Below are positions 41,979 through 51,277 of a stretch of DNA of 64,000 bases, one piece after another. Numbering within the stretch: position 1 is the first letter of the stretch; every line of letters starts with the position of its first letter. The position numbers and the translations under genes were made by a program. The notes under the pieces are model-generated. The model saw only the letters and a program-made list of their open reading frames with translations. It was not told the origin of the DNA and made no database searches. The stretch covers positions 1-64,000 of the forward strand of contig JBMOQX010000030.1 in assembly GCA_049322755.1 (NCBI GenBank), written 5' to 3'. The DNA is from DATIUV01 sp049322755. Lineage in GTDB: Bacteria > Pseudomonadota > Gammaproteobacteria > Burkholderiales > UBA6910.

Positions 41979-43928
41979 TTGGCAGCCTTGGCTACATTTC
42001 GGTTCGGCGCTTTGCGTGAGTTTCTTCAGCGCAAGACACGCCGTGTCGCTGCCGGCTCGGCAGGCGCGGGGGAAGATGCGTCGCCCCGGCTGTCCGCGGA
42101 CCCGGCGCGCGACCTCGCCCCGATGCGCTGGCTGTTTCTGGTCGCGATCGGCGGCTTCGTGCTCGCCGCGATCGGTTATTTTTACCTCAGCTCCCGCGGC
42201 AACGAGGTGGAACTCCACAACCGCCTGATGGCCGACCTGCGCCTGCTGAGCGAACAGGACGCCCGCTGGAACGACGAACTCCTCAACGCCCGGCTCGGCC
42301 TGCCCCCGAAGACCGGCGCCGGCGCGCCGGCGGCCGAGACGCTGCAGGAAACGTTGGAACGGGTCCGAACCCACGCCGAAGCGTTGCGCCGGCCCGGTCT
42401 GGAGGAGCACACGGGTCCGCTGGCGGAAGCTTTTCGCGGCAAGAGCGAGCTCATGGGCCGCTGGCGCGCCAGTGCCGGGCGGGTCATCGCCGCGCGCGCA
42501 GACTTGGCGCGGGTTGTCGCCGCCGCACAGGCGGCCGTGCGCGAGGCACGCGCCCGCGGAGGCAGGCGGCCCGATGACTGGGCGCGGCTCGAAACGTTGC
42601 TGTCGCTGACCGCGATGGTGGGGCAGGGGGCCGGCGCGCCGTCGGTGAGCGGTCCCTCCCTCAATCTGGCTGCGCTCGCCGCGGCGCTCAATACCAACGC
42701 CACCGGGTACGGCGATGCGGTGTCTGCAGCCACGTCGGCGGTCGCGCAGGGCCTGGGCGCGGTCCAGCGGGCATCGGAAGAGGAGTCGGCGCTGCTCCGG
42801 CAGATCGCGGACAATACCGGCGGTCAGCGGACCCGAACCCTCTCCGGGGCCGCCAATGCCCAACTCGGCGAAACCCTGGGGCTGCAGCAAGTCTACGAGA
42901 TCTATCTCGCGGCCTATGTGGCCTCCCTGATCGTGCTGCTGGCCTACGCGGGCTGGCGTCTCAACCGCAGCTATCGCGTGATCGATTCCATGAACCGCCA
43001 GCTGGCCACAGCCAAGGACGGGCTGGAGCAGCGGGTGGCCGAACGCACGGCGGAACTTACCCGGGCCATGCACGAGATCAAGCAGCAGGAATCGCTGCTG
43101 ATCCAGAGCGAGAAGCTTTCTTCCCTGGGGCAGATGGTGGCCGGCATCGCCCACGAGATCAACACGCCGCTGGCCTACGTCAAGAGCAGCGTCGATACGC
43201 TGGGCGCGCGGGTGCCGTTGCTGAGCCAGTACGTGGAGCAGTCGGAGGAGCTGCTGGGCATGCTCCAGTCCCAGGACGTGAGCGAGGAGCAGATCGGCGA
43301 GCAGTTCGCACGGGTGGCACAGATCTCGACGGAGCTTCAGCGCCAGAACGCGCTGGAGGATATCAAGGCGATGCTCAAGGATGGCAGCTTCGGCATCGGT
43401 CAGATCACGGAAATCGTCACCAACCTGCGCAACTTCAGCCGCCTCGACCGCAGCAAGGTGGCGCGGGTGGATCTGCACGAGGGCATCGAGACGACGCTGC
43501 AGATCGCGCGCCATGCGCTCAAGGGCAAGACCATAAAGAAGACGTTCGGGCCAGTGCCGCTGGTGACCTGCATGCCCTCCCAGATCAACCAGGTGTTCAT
43601 GAACCTCATCGTCAACGCCGCCCAGGCGACGCCCGAGGAAGGGGGAGTGATCTTCATCCGCACCGCAGCGAAGGATCGCAATCAAGTGCTGGTGGAGATC
43701 GCCGACAACGGCAAGGGCATCCCGGAAGACGTCCTCCCCCGCATCTTCGATCCGTTCTTCACCACCAAGGAGGTCGGCAAGGGGACCGGGCTCGGCCTGT
43801 CGATCGTCTACAAGATCATCCAGCAGCACGGCGGCACCATTGGCGTGACCTCCAAGGTCGGGGTGGGTACCCGCTTCACCGTCATGCTGCCGGTGGCAGG
43901 CGAGGCTGCTGCGGCAGCGGCCGCCTGA
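41979..43928 (+). CDS. Membrane sensor histidine kinase
   Basis: Up to 649 residues. A first membrane helix (MRWLFLVAIGGFVLAAIGYF) lies at residues 49-68, followed by a helical periplasmic domain of the DAHL kind (LRLLSEQDARWNDELLNARL) and a second helix (YVASLIVLLAYAGWRL). A coiled coil then leads to SLGQMVAGIAHEINTPLAYV (phosphorylated histidine), NQVFMNLIVNAAQATPEEGG (N box) and DNGKGIPEDVLPRIFDPFFT with GTGLGLSIVYK. There is no receiver. The start may be TTG 41979 or, more simply, ATG 42123. It ends 23 bp before a Ser/Thr kinase with receiver domains, its likely phosphorylation partner. Confidence 0.88.
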   Translation: MAALATFRFGALREFLQRKTRRVAAGSAGAGEDASPRLSADPARDLAPMRWLFLVAIGGFVLAAIGYFYLSSRGNEVELHNRLMADLRLLSEQDARWNDELLNARLGLPPKTGAGAPAAETLQETLERVRTHAEALRRPGLEEHTGPLAEAFRGKSELMGRWRASAGRVIAARADLARVVAAAQAAVREARARGGRRPDDWARLETLLSLTAMVGQGAGAPSVSGPSLNLAALAAALNTNATGYGDAVSAATSAVAQGLGAVQRASEEESALLRQIADNTGGQRTRTLSGAANAQLGETLGLQQVYEIYLAAYVASLIVLLAYAGWRLNRSYRVIDSMNRQLATAKDGLEQRVAERTAELTRAMHEIKQQESLLIQSEKLSSLGQMVAGIAHEINTPLAYVKSSVDTLGARVPLLSQYVEQSEELLGMLQSQDVSEEQIGEQFARVAQISTELQRQNALEDIKAMLKDGSFGIGQITEIVTNLRNFSRLDRSKVARVDLHEGIETTLQIARHALKGKTIKKTFGPVPLVTCMPSQINQVFMNLIVNAAQATPEEGGVIFIRTAAKDRNQVLVEIADNGKGIPEDVLPRIFDPFFTTKEVGKGTGLGLSIVYKIIQQHGGTIGVTSKVGVGTRFTVMLPVAGEAAAAAAA

Positions 43929-43951
43929 TCCGAACACAGAGCGGAGATCGA

Positions 43952-45895
43952 ATGAGCGTTCCCAGTCAGGTCGGAAAATACGAGATCCTCGGGCAGCTCG
44001 GTCAGGGCGGCATGGGGGCGGTGTACCTGGGCTACGATCCGCTGATCCAGCGCACCGTCGCCCTGAAAGCGATCTCGCGCGCGAGCCTTGACCCCGGGGA
44101 CGCGGAAACCATCCTGGACCGCTTCAAGCGCGAGGCCCAGGCAGCCGGGCGGCTGATACACCCCAACATCGTTTCCATCTACGAGTACGGCGAGCAGGGC
44201 GAGTTCGCTTTCATCGCCATGGAGTACGTGCGCGGCGAGCCGCTGCACCGGAAGGTGACCGGCGGCAGGAAACTTCCGCTCAACGAGACCATCAAGCTGC
44301 TCAAGCAACTGCTCAAGGCGCTCGACTATTCGCACCGGCACGGCGTCGTCCACCGGGACATCAAGCCGTCCAACATCCTGATCACGGAAGACGGCGAGGC
44401 GAAAGTCACCGATTTCGGCATCGCCCGGCTGGACTCGTCCACCATGACCCAGGTGGGCGACGTCCTCGGCACGCCGAACTACATGTCCCCGGAGCAGTTT
44501 GAAGGCCGTGCCGTGGACGCGCGCTCGGACATCTACTCCGCCGGCGTCATCGCTTTCCAGCTCCTGACCGGTCAGCGCCCATTCAGCGGCAACAGCGTCG
44601 CCATCATGCGCGCCGTGATGGAAGATCCCGCGCCCAGCCTGCGCGATTTCAACGCGGACCTGCCGGAGGCCATCGACATCGTGGTGCGCAAGGCCCTGTC
44701 GAAGCGCCCGGATGACCGTTTCCAGACGGCGGACCAGTTCTTCGACGCCATCATGTACGCGCTCTCGGGCCAGCCTCCCGCGGAGCCCGAGGACACGGTC
44801 GACCGCATCGGCGAGCCGCAGCCGGCGGTGTCCATCAACCGCGCCGCCGTGCAGAGCCTGCGCAAGGCCGCGATCGCGCGCGCCGAGAGCGAGGAAACGG
44901 CCGCCGAGAGCGACGATCCCGACACGGAGGATTCGGTCACGTTCGACAACGTCCTCGGCCGCAAGGCGCGGGTGCTGTTCGTCGACGACGAGGAGCGCAT
45001 CGTCAACGCGCTGCGCAAGCTCTTCCGCAAGCGCTATCACGTCTTCACCGCCACCGACGGCCAGCAGGCGCTCGATTTCGCCAAGCGCTTCCACGTCCAC
45101 CTGGTGGTCAGCGACCAGCGCATGCCGGGCATGACCGGCGTCGAGCTGCTGCGGGAGCTGAAGCTGGTGTCGCCCGGCACCGTGCGCATCCTGCTCACCG
45201 GTTACTCGGACATCAACGCCATCGTCGGGTCGATCAACGAGGGCGAGGTCTACCGCTTCATCAACAAGCCGTGGGACGACCAGCAGCTCAAGAAGATCGT
45301 GCGCGAGGCGGTTTCCATCGGTCTCGAGCTGGCCGAGGCCGGCCAGGTGCCGGCGCCCGCGCCGGGCATGCCGAAGGCGTCGGTGCTGGTGCTCTCGGGC
45401 GACGAATACGTGTTCCGCGCGACGAAGGAGCTGTTCAACGGCGTGTGCTCGACGATCTACGCGCGTGACATCCCGGTGGCGCTGGAACTGCTCCAGACCC
45501 AGGATATCGCGGCGCTGATCTGCGACATGGACGCCAGCAGCGAGCACATCACCACGTTCATCAAGCTGCTGAAGCAGGAGTATCCGGAGATCCTCTCCAT
45601 CGTCGCCACCAGCGCCTCGGATTCGGAGCTGGTGATCGAGCTGATCAACCAGGCGCAGATCTACCGCTTCGTCAACAAGCCGGTCAATCTCAAGCTGCTC
45701 AAGCAGCACGTGCTGGCGGCGCTCAACCGTTATGCGCAGTTCGAGCGCTCGCCGCACCTGTTGAAGCAGTTCCGCGTCCAGGACGCGACGCGGGTGCGCA
45801 AGTCGTCGTTTGGCCGCGTGTTGCTGACCGGCTTGCGCACTTTCGGCCAGCGCCTCGGCAGCGCGCTGCCGTTGCGGTCCCCGGGAGAGAAGTGA
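43952..45895 (+). CDS. Ser/Thr protein kinase fused to receiver and receiver-like domains
   Basis: A 647-residue protein. Residues 10-272 are a Hanks-type kinase: GQLGQGGMGAVYLGYD, K39, VVHRDIKPSNILI (D136), VTDFGIAR (D164) and GTPNYMSPEQ. After an acidic linker comes a CheY-like receiver at about 340-455 (VLFVDDEERI, acceptor D388 in SDQRMPGMTG, K439 in INKPW), of the RpfG-type output group. A second receiver-like domain at about 475-595 has ALICDMDASSEH and RFVNKPVN but an atypical acidic pocket. It is one operon with the histidine kinase upstream, which suggests a His-Asp signal feeding Ser/Thr phosphorylation. Confidence 0.9.
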   Translation: MSVPSQVGKYEILGQLGQGGMGAVYLGYDPLIQRTVALKAISRASLDPGDAETILDRFKREAQAAGRLIHPNIVSIYEYGEQGEFAFIAMEYVRGEPLHRKVTGGRKLPLNETIKLLKQLLKALDYSHRHGVVHRDIKPSNILITEDGEAKVTDFGIARLDSSTMTQVGDVLGTPNYMSPEQFEGRAVDARSDIYSAGVIAFQLLTGQRPFSGNSVAIMRAVMEDPAPSLRDFNADLPEAIDIVVRKALSKRPDDRFQTADQFFDAIMYALSGQPPAEPEDTVDRIGEPQPAVSINRAAVQSLRKAAIARAESEETAAESDDPDTEDSVTFDNVLGRKARVLFVDDEERIVNALRKLFRKRYHVFTATDGQQALDFAKRFHVHLVVSDQRMPGMTGVELLRELKLVSPGTVRILLTGYSDINAIVGSINEGEVYRFINKPWDDQQLKKIVREAVSIGLELAEAGQVPAPAPGMPKASVLVLSGDEYVFRATKELFNGVCSTIYARDIPVALELLQTQDIAALICDMDASSEHITTFIKLLKQEYPEILSIVATSASDSELVIELINQAQIYRFVNKPVNLKLLKQHVLAALNRYAQFERSPHLLKQFRVQDATRVRKSSFGRVLLTGLRTFGQRLGSALPLRSPGEK

Positions 45896-45960
45896 GCGCC
45901 GCGCTGGCCGCGGCGGCGGTCGTGGACTAGAATCAAAGACATCCTCCGTCACCGATCGAA

Positions 45961-47313
45961 GTGCAACATCCCGTATCCACCGCTTTTCTGAGGAGATCGC
46001 GCCATGTGCTCTCTCCTCGGCTGTGGATGCGCCGCGTCCTGTTCTGGGCCGGCGCGCTGGCCGTTGGCGGCGCGGCCATTGTCTTTGCGCTGGCATCCGA
46101 AGAAGCCAACGGCCTGTTCCGCAAGCTGGTCGGCATCTCGCCTTTCCTGCCCTTGATCGTGACTCCGGCGATGCTGGCGCTGTGCGTCTGGATCACCCGG
46201 CGCTTCTTCGCCGGCTCCCAGGGCAGCGGCATCCCGCAGACCATCGCCGCGCTGCAGATGCGCGATTCCGGCGCGCGCGACGGGGTGCTGTCCCTGCGCA
46301 TCGCGGGCGGCAAGATTTTTCTCACCGTGCTCTCGCTGTTGGGGGGCGCCTCGGTGGGACGCGAGGGGCCGACGGTGCAGATCGGCGCCTCCATCATGCA
46401 CAGCGTCGGACGTTTCGTGCGCTTTCCCAGGCGCGAGCTGCACCGCGGGCTGATACTCGCGGGCGGTGCGGCCGGCGTTGCCGCGGCGTTCAACACGCCG
46501 CTGGCGGGGGTGGTGTTCGCCATCGAGGAAATGAGCCGTTCCTTCGAGCAGCGGACCAGCGGCACGGTGCTCACCGCGGTGATCATCGCCGGCGTGCTGT
46601 CGCTGGCGGTGCTCGGGGACTACACCTATTTCGGCCGCACGACGGCCTACCTGGATCTGGACCAAGGCTGGATCGCGGTGCTGATGTGCGGTGCCGCCGG
46701 CGGTCTCGTGGGCGGGCTCTTCAGCCGCATGCTGATCGCGTCCAGCCGCGGTCTGCCGGGGCGTCCCGGGCGCCTGATGCGCGAGCGGCCGGTATTGTTC
46801 GCGGCGGTCTGCGGTTTCCTGCTGGCGGTCATCGGCATCGCCTCCGGCAGCACCACCTACGGCACCGGCTATGAGGAGGCGAAACGCATCCTCGAGGGCA
46901 CCGAGAACCTGCCGGAAACCTACGGCGTGCTGAAGATGCTGGCCACGGTCGTTTCCTACATCAGCGGGATTCCCGGCGGGATCTTCGCCCCCTCGCTGGC
47001 GGTGGGCGCCGGCTTCGGCATGAACCTGGCGGAGCTGCTGCCCTACGCGCCGCCAGGCGCCGTGGTGCTGCTGGGCATGGTGGGCTACTTCGCCGGCGTG
47101 GTGCAGGCGCCGATCACGGCGTTCGTGATCGTGCTGGAGATGACCGGCAACAACAACATGGTGCTGCCGCTGATGGCCACCGCTATCATCGGCTCGGGAA
47201 CCTCGCGCCTGGTGTGCCCGAAGCCGCTCTACAAGGCGCTGGCCGAGCGCTTCCTGGAGCGCGCCGAGCAGCGCCCGAAGCACGGGGAGCCCCAGCAGCA
47301 GGAATTGTTCTGA
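45961..47313 (+). CDS. ClC-type chloride channel/antiporter
   Basis: A 450-residue membrane protein starting at GTG 45961. FFAGSQGSGIPQTIAALQMR supplies the GSGIP anion-site motif. GGASVGREGPTVQIGASIMH holds the gating glutamate (GREGP), and YISGIPGGIFAPSLAVGAGF the third signature. The gating glutamate is typical of H+/Cl- exchangers and many channels. It is convergent with the FIST gene, 15 bp apart. Confidence 0.9.
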   Translation: MQHPVSTAFLRRSRHVLSPRLWMRRVLFWAGALAVGGAAIVFALASEEANGLFRKLVGISPFLPLIVTPAMLALCVWITRRFFAGSQGSGIPQTIAALQMRDSGARDGVLSLRIAGGKIFLTVLSLLGGASVGREGPTVQIGASIMHSVGRFVRFPRRELHRGLILAGGAAGVAAAFNTPLAGVVFAIEEMSRSFEQRTSGTVLTAVIIAGVLSLAVLGDYTYFGRTTAYLDLDQGWIAVLMCGAAGGLVGGLFSRMLIASSRGLPGRPGRLMRERPVLFAAVCGFLLAVIGIASGSTTYGTGYEEAKRILEGTENLPETYGVLKMLATVVSYISGIPGGIFAPSLAVGAGFGMNLAELLPYAPPGAVVLLGMVGYFAGVVQAPITAFVIVLEMTGNNNMVLPLMATAIIGSGTSRLVCPKPLYKALAERFLERAEQRPKHGEPQQQELF

Positions 47314-47328
47314 CGCCGGCGCGCCGGC

Positions 47329-48444
47329 TCACAGGAACAGTGTCAGGACGCCGGTGTAGCCGTACAGCCGGTTGTGGGAGATCTCGCCGTTGCAGAAGAA
47401 TCCCGTGAGCGGCAGGTCGCCGAAGGCGTGCTGGATCGCGCGCAGCTCGGCGGATTCCTCGCCGAACATCTCGCGCCCACGGCCCAGGCAGGAGTAGTAC
47501 ACCGCGCCCCGCGGCGGATTGGGCACGCGGTCCTTGAGTTCGCGCAGCATGCGCTCCATGTCCTGCATCGCGTTGTTCGGGTCCCGGCGGCAGAACTGCA
47601 GCAGCTGGCCGGCACGGACGCTGTCGCCGATGGCGATCAGGCGGGTGCGCGGGTCGACACCCACCAGATTGCGCACCAGGTAGTCGCGGGTATCGGAGCC
47701 GGGGACCAGCAGGGCGGCGGCGACGTAGCGGGCCGCCCGCTGCAGGTCGCGCGCCAGGATGTCGCCGATCTCGTCGTAGAAAACGTCCAGCGCCGGGCGT
47801 CCGCCGAGCGTCATGATGACGTTGCCGTCGCAGCCGGTGATCTCGTGGGTAGCGCCGAACAGGGCGCAGCTCTGGGTCAGGGTGGTCGCCACGCGCACCT
47901 CGGGAGAGAACAGAACCCCGGAGACCCCGCCCTCGGTGACCTCGTCCGCCACCTGGCCGTAGACCGAGCGTGTGGAGGTGAGCCCGCCCACCAGAAAGCC
48001 GTCGTTGGCGGCCGCCGCGACCGCTTCGATCAGCTGCGGCAGGCGGCGGTTGCGCGGGTCGCCGTGGATGATGCCGAAGCGGGCGTCGGCAGCGCGCAGC
48101 CATGGGCCGTGCCGGTCGAGCAGCCCGCCGGGCCCGCTGGCAACGGTATCGAAAACCCGAAACGAGTCCGCGGGAAATCTGCCCACCATCACCGACAACG
48201 CCGGCTGCTCGTGGTATTCGCGGCCGGTGCCGCAGACGCCGACCCCGACGCTGCCGCTCCAGTGCTCCACGCCGGTGCCTTCGCGCAGGTAGCGCAGAAT
48301 GCCCCGCAGGTCGGGGGCGAACGCGTCCGAGGCGTAGACGAACCCGAGATTGGCGTCACGCGCGTCTTCCAGCAGACTGACGCACTCGGACGCCGCCTGC
48401 AGCCAGTTGTCGGCGGCGCTGTGGGCGGCGAAAAATCGATCCAC
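47329..48444 (-). CDS. FIST-domain signal transduction protein
   Basis: A 371-residue protein from GTG 48444. The N-terminal FIST domain reads NLGFVYASDAFAPDLRGILR and WSGSVGVGVCGTGREYHEQP. The C-terminal FIST_C domain has FCRRDPNNAMQDMERMLREL, GAVYYSCLGRGREMFGEESA and LTGFFCNGEISHNRLYGYTG. FIST domains bind small molecules in front of sensor modules; here no output domain is attached, so it may act as a separate sensor. It is divergent from ggt. Confidence 0.85.
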   Translation of the reverse strand: MDRFFAAHSAADNWLQAASECVSLLEDARDANLGFVYASDAFAPDLRGILRYLREGTGVEHWSGSVGVGVCGTGREYHEQPALSVMVGRFPADSFRVFDTVASGPGGLLDRHGPWLRAADARFGIIHGDPRNRRLPQLIEAVAAAANDGFLVGGLTSTRSVYGQVADEVTEGGVSGVLFSPEVRVATTLTQSCALFGATHEITGCDGNVIMTLGGRPALDVFYDEIGDILARDLQRAARYVAAALLVPGSDTRDYLVRNLVGVDPRTRLIAIGDSVRAGQLLQFCRRDPNNAMQDMERMLRELKDRVPNPPRGAVYYSCLGRGREMFGEESAELRAIQHAFGDLPLTGFFCNGEISHNRLYGYTGVLTLFL

Positions 48445-48541
48445 GGCGGCTTGGGGTGACTGCTTGAGAACAGGAGGATGCGGATTGGACTATAACCGAA
48501 ACCCATTGGTCCGGCACTCGCGTTGCGTGCGGGTGCGTGTG

Positions 48542-50249
48542 ATGCTGCGCCGCCAACTGGTGCGCGCAGCCGGCGTCGTCGCGGCGTGGATGCTGTTGAT
48601 GGCCGGCGCGGTCGGGGCGGCGCCGGGGCAGGGCGCGATCGCCAGCGCCCACCCGCTGGCCTCCGCCGCGGGCGCCGAGGTACTGGAACGAGGGGGCAAT
48701 GCGTTCGACGCGGCGATCGCCGTGGCCGCGGCGCTGGGGGTGGTGGAACCGTACTCGTCGGGACTCGGTGGCGGCGGTTTTTTTCTGCTGCACCGGGCGG
48801 CGGACGGGCGCCAGGTGATGGTGGACGCGCGCGAGACCGCACCGGCGGCGGCATCGGCCGGCATGTTCCTGGGTGCCGATGGGGAGCCGGTGCCAGGCGC
48901 GTCGCGGGACGGCCCCCGGGCCGCGGGAATTCCGGGGACGCCGGCGGGGCTGGCCTGGCTGGCAGCGCGTTACGGGCGCCTCCCGCTGGCGCAGACGCTG
49001 GATCCCGCGATCCGCCTGGCGCGCGGCGGTTTTCCCGTGGACGAGCGCTTTGCGCGGGTCAGCAAGCTGGCGGCATCGAAGCTCAACAACGACGATCATG
49101 CGCGGCGCTTGTTTCTGCACGACGGGAACGCCCTGGCGCCAGGCGCGGTGCTGCGTCAGCTGGAACTGGCCGCGACGCTCGAGGCGCTGGCGCGAGCGGG
49201 TCGCGCGGGCTTCTATGAAGGTGCGGTGGCGGCGGAGCTGGTGCGCAGCGTGCGCGCTGCCGGCGGCATCTGGAGCGAGGAGGACCTGGCGCGCTACCGC
49301 GTGAAGGAGCGCGAGCCGGTGCAGATCCGCTATCGCGGCGCCACCATCGTCACCGCCGGACTGCCGTCGGCGGGCGGGCTGACGCTGGCCCAGGCGCTCA
49401 ACGCGCTGGCACGCTTCGATCTGCCCGCGCTGAGCGAAACGGATCGCGCCCACGTCGTGGTCGAAGTGTTGCGGCGCGCGTACCAGGATCGTGCGCGTCA
49501 TCTCGGCGACCCGGATTTCGTCGACGGGCCGTGGGCGCGGCTCGCCGATGCTGCTTACGCGGCGCGGCGTGCCGCCGACATCCGGCTCGACCGGGCGACG
49601 CCGAGCGCTGAACTGGCCGTGGGGGCGGGAAGCGCCCACACCCCCCCANNNNNNNNNNGACGGCCCAAACACCACCCATTTTTCCATCGTCGATCGCGAC
49701 GGCAACCGCGTCGCCGCGACCCTGACCGTCAACACGCTGTTCGGGTCGGGCTTCGTCGCCGGCACCACCGGCGTGCTGCTCAACAACGAGATGGACGACT
49801 TTGCCGTGGCGGCCGGCGTACCCAACGCCTACGGGCTGGTGGGCAGCCGCGCAAACGCCATCGAGCCGGGCAAGCGGCCGCTCTCCAGCATGGCGCCGAC
49901 GTTCGTCGAGGACCGGCGCGGCGTGCTGGTGCTGGGCACGCCGGGGGGCTCGCGCATCATCAGCATGGTGCTGCTGGCAGTGCTGCGCCATCTCGCGCAG
50001 GATCCGGTGGATGTCGCGGCCATCGTGTCGGCGCCGCGCTATCACCATCAGCACCTGCCGGACCGGATCGAGGTGGAGCCGGAAGGCTTCGACGAGGCCT
50101 GGCGTGCGGCGCTGGCGGCCAAGGGACACACGGTGAGCGTGGCCGCCCGGCGCTGGGGCAACATGCAGGCAGTGTTCGTCGAAGCAGGGGGCGGCGTGGC
50201 GGCCGCCGCCAGCGATCCGCGGGGGCAAGGCGGGATCGCCTGGTACTGA
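48542..50249 (+). CDS. ggt: Gamma-glutamyltransferase, interrupted by an assembly gap
   Basis: The signal peptide (VAAWMLLMAGAVGAAP) is followed by the large-subunit part (IASAHPLASAAGAEVLERGG, NAFDAAIAVAAALGVVEPYS, SGLGGGGFFLLH). After the gap comes NTTHFSIVDRDGNRVAATLT, with the autoprocessing and nucleophilic threonine, and KRPLSSMAPTFVEDRRGVLV. It transfers or hydrolyses gamma-glutamyl groups, mainly of glutathione, in the periplasm. The 10 Ns at 49649-49658 shift the frame; both sides read through if the true gap is a multiple of three. The final stop is at 50249. Confidence 0.88.
49649..49658. other. 10-base N gap
   Basis: Ten undetermined bases follow a C-rich run (CCCCCCCA). The coding frame of ggt before the gap ends exactly at a codon boundary, and the frame after it is displaced by one base, so the N count does not reflect the true length. 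Confidence 0.98.
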
Positions 50250-50311
50250 AGGCGCCAACCCGATTCAAGTATGATTGCGGTTTTTCCGGCCGCCACCACG
50301 GACTCAGAACG

Positions 50312-51277
50312 ATGAAACAGCATTTCCTCGATTTCGAGCAGCCGATCGCCGAGCTCGAGGCGCGCATCGAGGAGCTGCGCTTCGTGCAGGACGACTCCGC
50401 GGTGGACATCTCCGAGGAGATCCGCCGGCTGCGCGAGAAGAGCCAGCGCCTCACCAAGGACATTTACGGCAAGCTCAACGCCTGGCAGATCTCCCAGGTG
50501 GCGCGCCATCCGCAGCGCCCGTACACGCTCGATTACGCCCAGGGTCTGTTCACCGATTTCGTCGAGCTGCACGGCGACCGCAGCTTCGCCGACGACCCCG
50601 CCATCGTCGGCGGCCTGGCGCGGTTCAACGGCCAATCGGTGATGGTCATCGGCCACCAGAAAGGCCGCGACACCAAGGACAAGATCTACCGCAATTTCGG
50701 CATGCCGCGTCCGGAAGGCTACCGCAAGGCGCTGCGCCTGATGCAGCTGGCGGAGAAATTCTCGCTGCCGATCTTCACTTTCGTCGACACGCCGGGGGCG
50801 TACCCGGGCATTGGCGCCGAGGAGCGGGGCCAGTCGGAGGCGATCGGGCGCAATCTCTACGTCATGGCGCGGCTGCGCACGCCGATCATCTGCACCATCA
50901 TCGGCGAGGGCGGTTCCGGCGGGGCGCTGGCGATCGCGGTCGGCGACGCGGTGCTCATGCTGCAGTACGCGACGTATTCGGTGATCTCGCCCGAAGGCTG
51001 CGCGTCGATCCTGTGGAAGAGCGCGGAGAAAGCCGCGGACGCTGCCGAAACCCTGGGCATCACGGCCAGCCGGCTGAAGGCGCTGGGTCTGGTGGACCGC
51101 GTGGTCAACGAGCCGCTGGGGGGCGCCCACCGCGACCCCGCGGCGGCGGTGCAGGGCCTGAAGCGCTCGCTGCAGGAGACGCTGCGCCAACTGCAGAACC
51201 ATAGCATCGCGGACCTGCTGGAGAAGCGGTTCGACCGGCTCATGGGCTATGGCAAGTTCACGGAAGTGCGCGCCTGA
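50312..51277 (+). CDS. accA: Acetyl-CoA carboxylase carboxyltransferase, alpha subunit
   Basis: A 321-residue protein. The N-terminus MKQHFLDFEQPIAELEARIE is family-typical. HQKGRDTKDKIYRNFGMPRP, TFVDTPGAYPGIGAEERGQS and IGEGGSGGALAIAVGDAVLM are core crotonase-fold segments of the carboxyltransferase. It transfers the carboxyl group from biotin to acetyl-CoA to form malonyl-CoA, together with AccD. It is followed by tilS, with a 29-bp overlap. Confidence 0.96.
   Translation: MKQHFLDFEQPIAELEARIEELRFVQDDSAVDISEEIRRLREKSQRLTKDIYGKLNAWQISQVARHPQRPYTLDYAQGLFTDFVELHGDRSFADDPAIVGGLARFNGQSVMVIGHQKGRDTKDKIYRNFGMPRPEGYRKALRLMQLAEKFSLPIFTFVDTPGAYPGIGAEERGQSEAIGRNLYVMARLRTPIICTIIGEGGSGGALAIAVGDAVLMLQYATYSVISPEGCASILWKSAEKAADAAETLGITASRLKALGLVDRVVNEPLGGAHRDPAAAVQGLKRSLQETLRQLQNHSIADLLEKRFDRLMGYGKFTEVRA

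Noticed and set aside
48350..51277. Single 975-codon frame across ggt and accA
   Set aside because: It is an artefact of the miscounted N gap; the real ggt frame ends at 50249 and accA has its own ATG at 50312.
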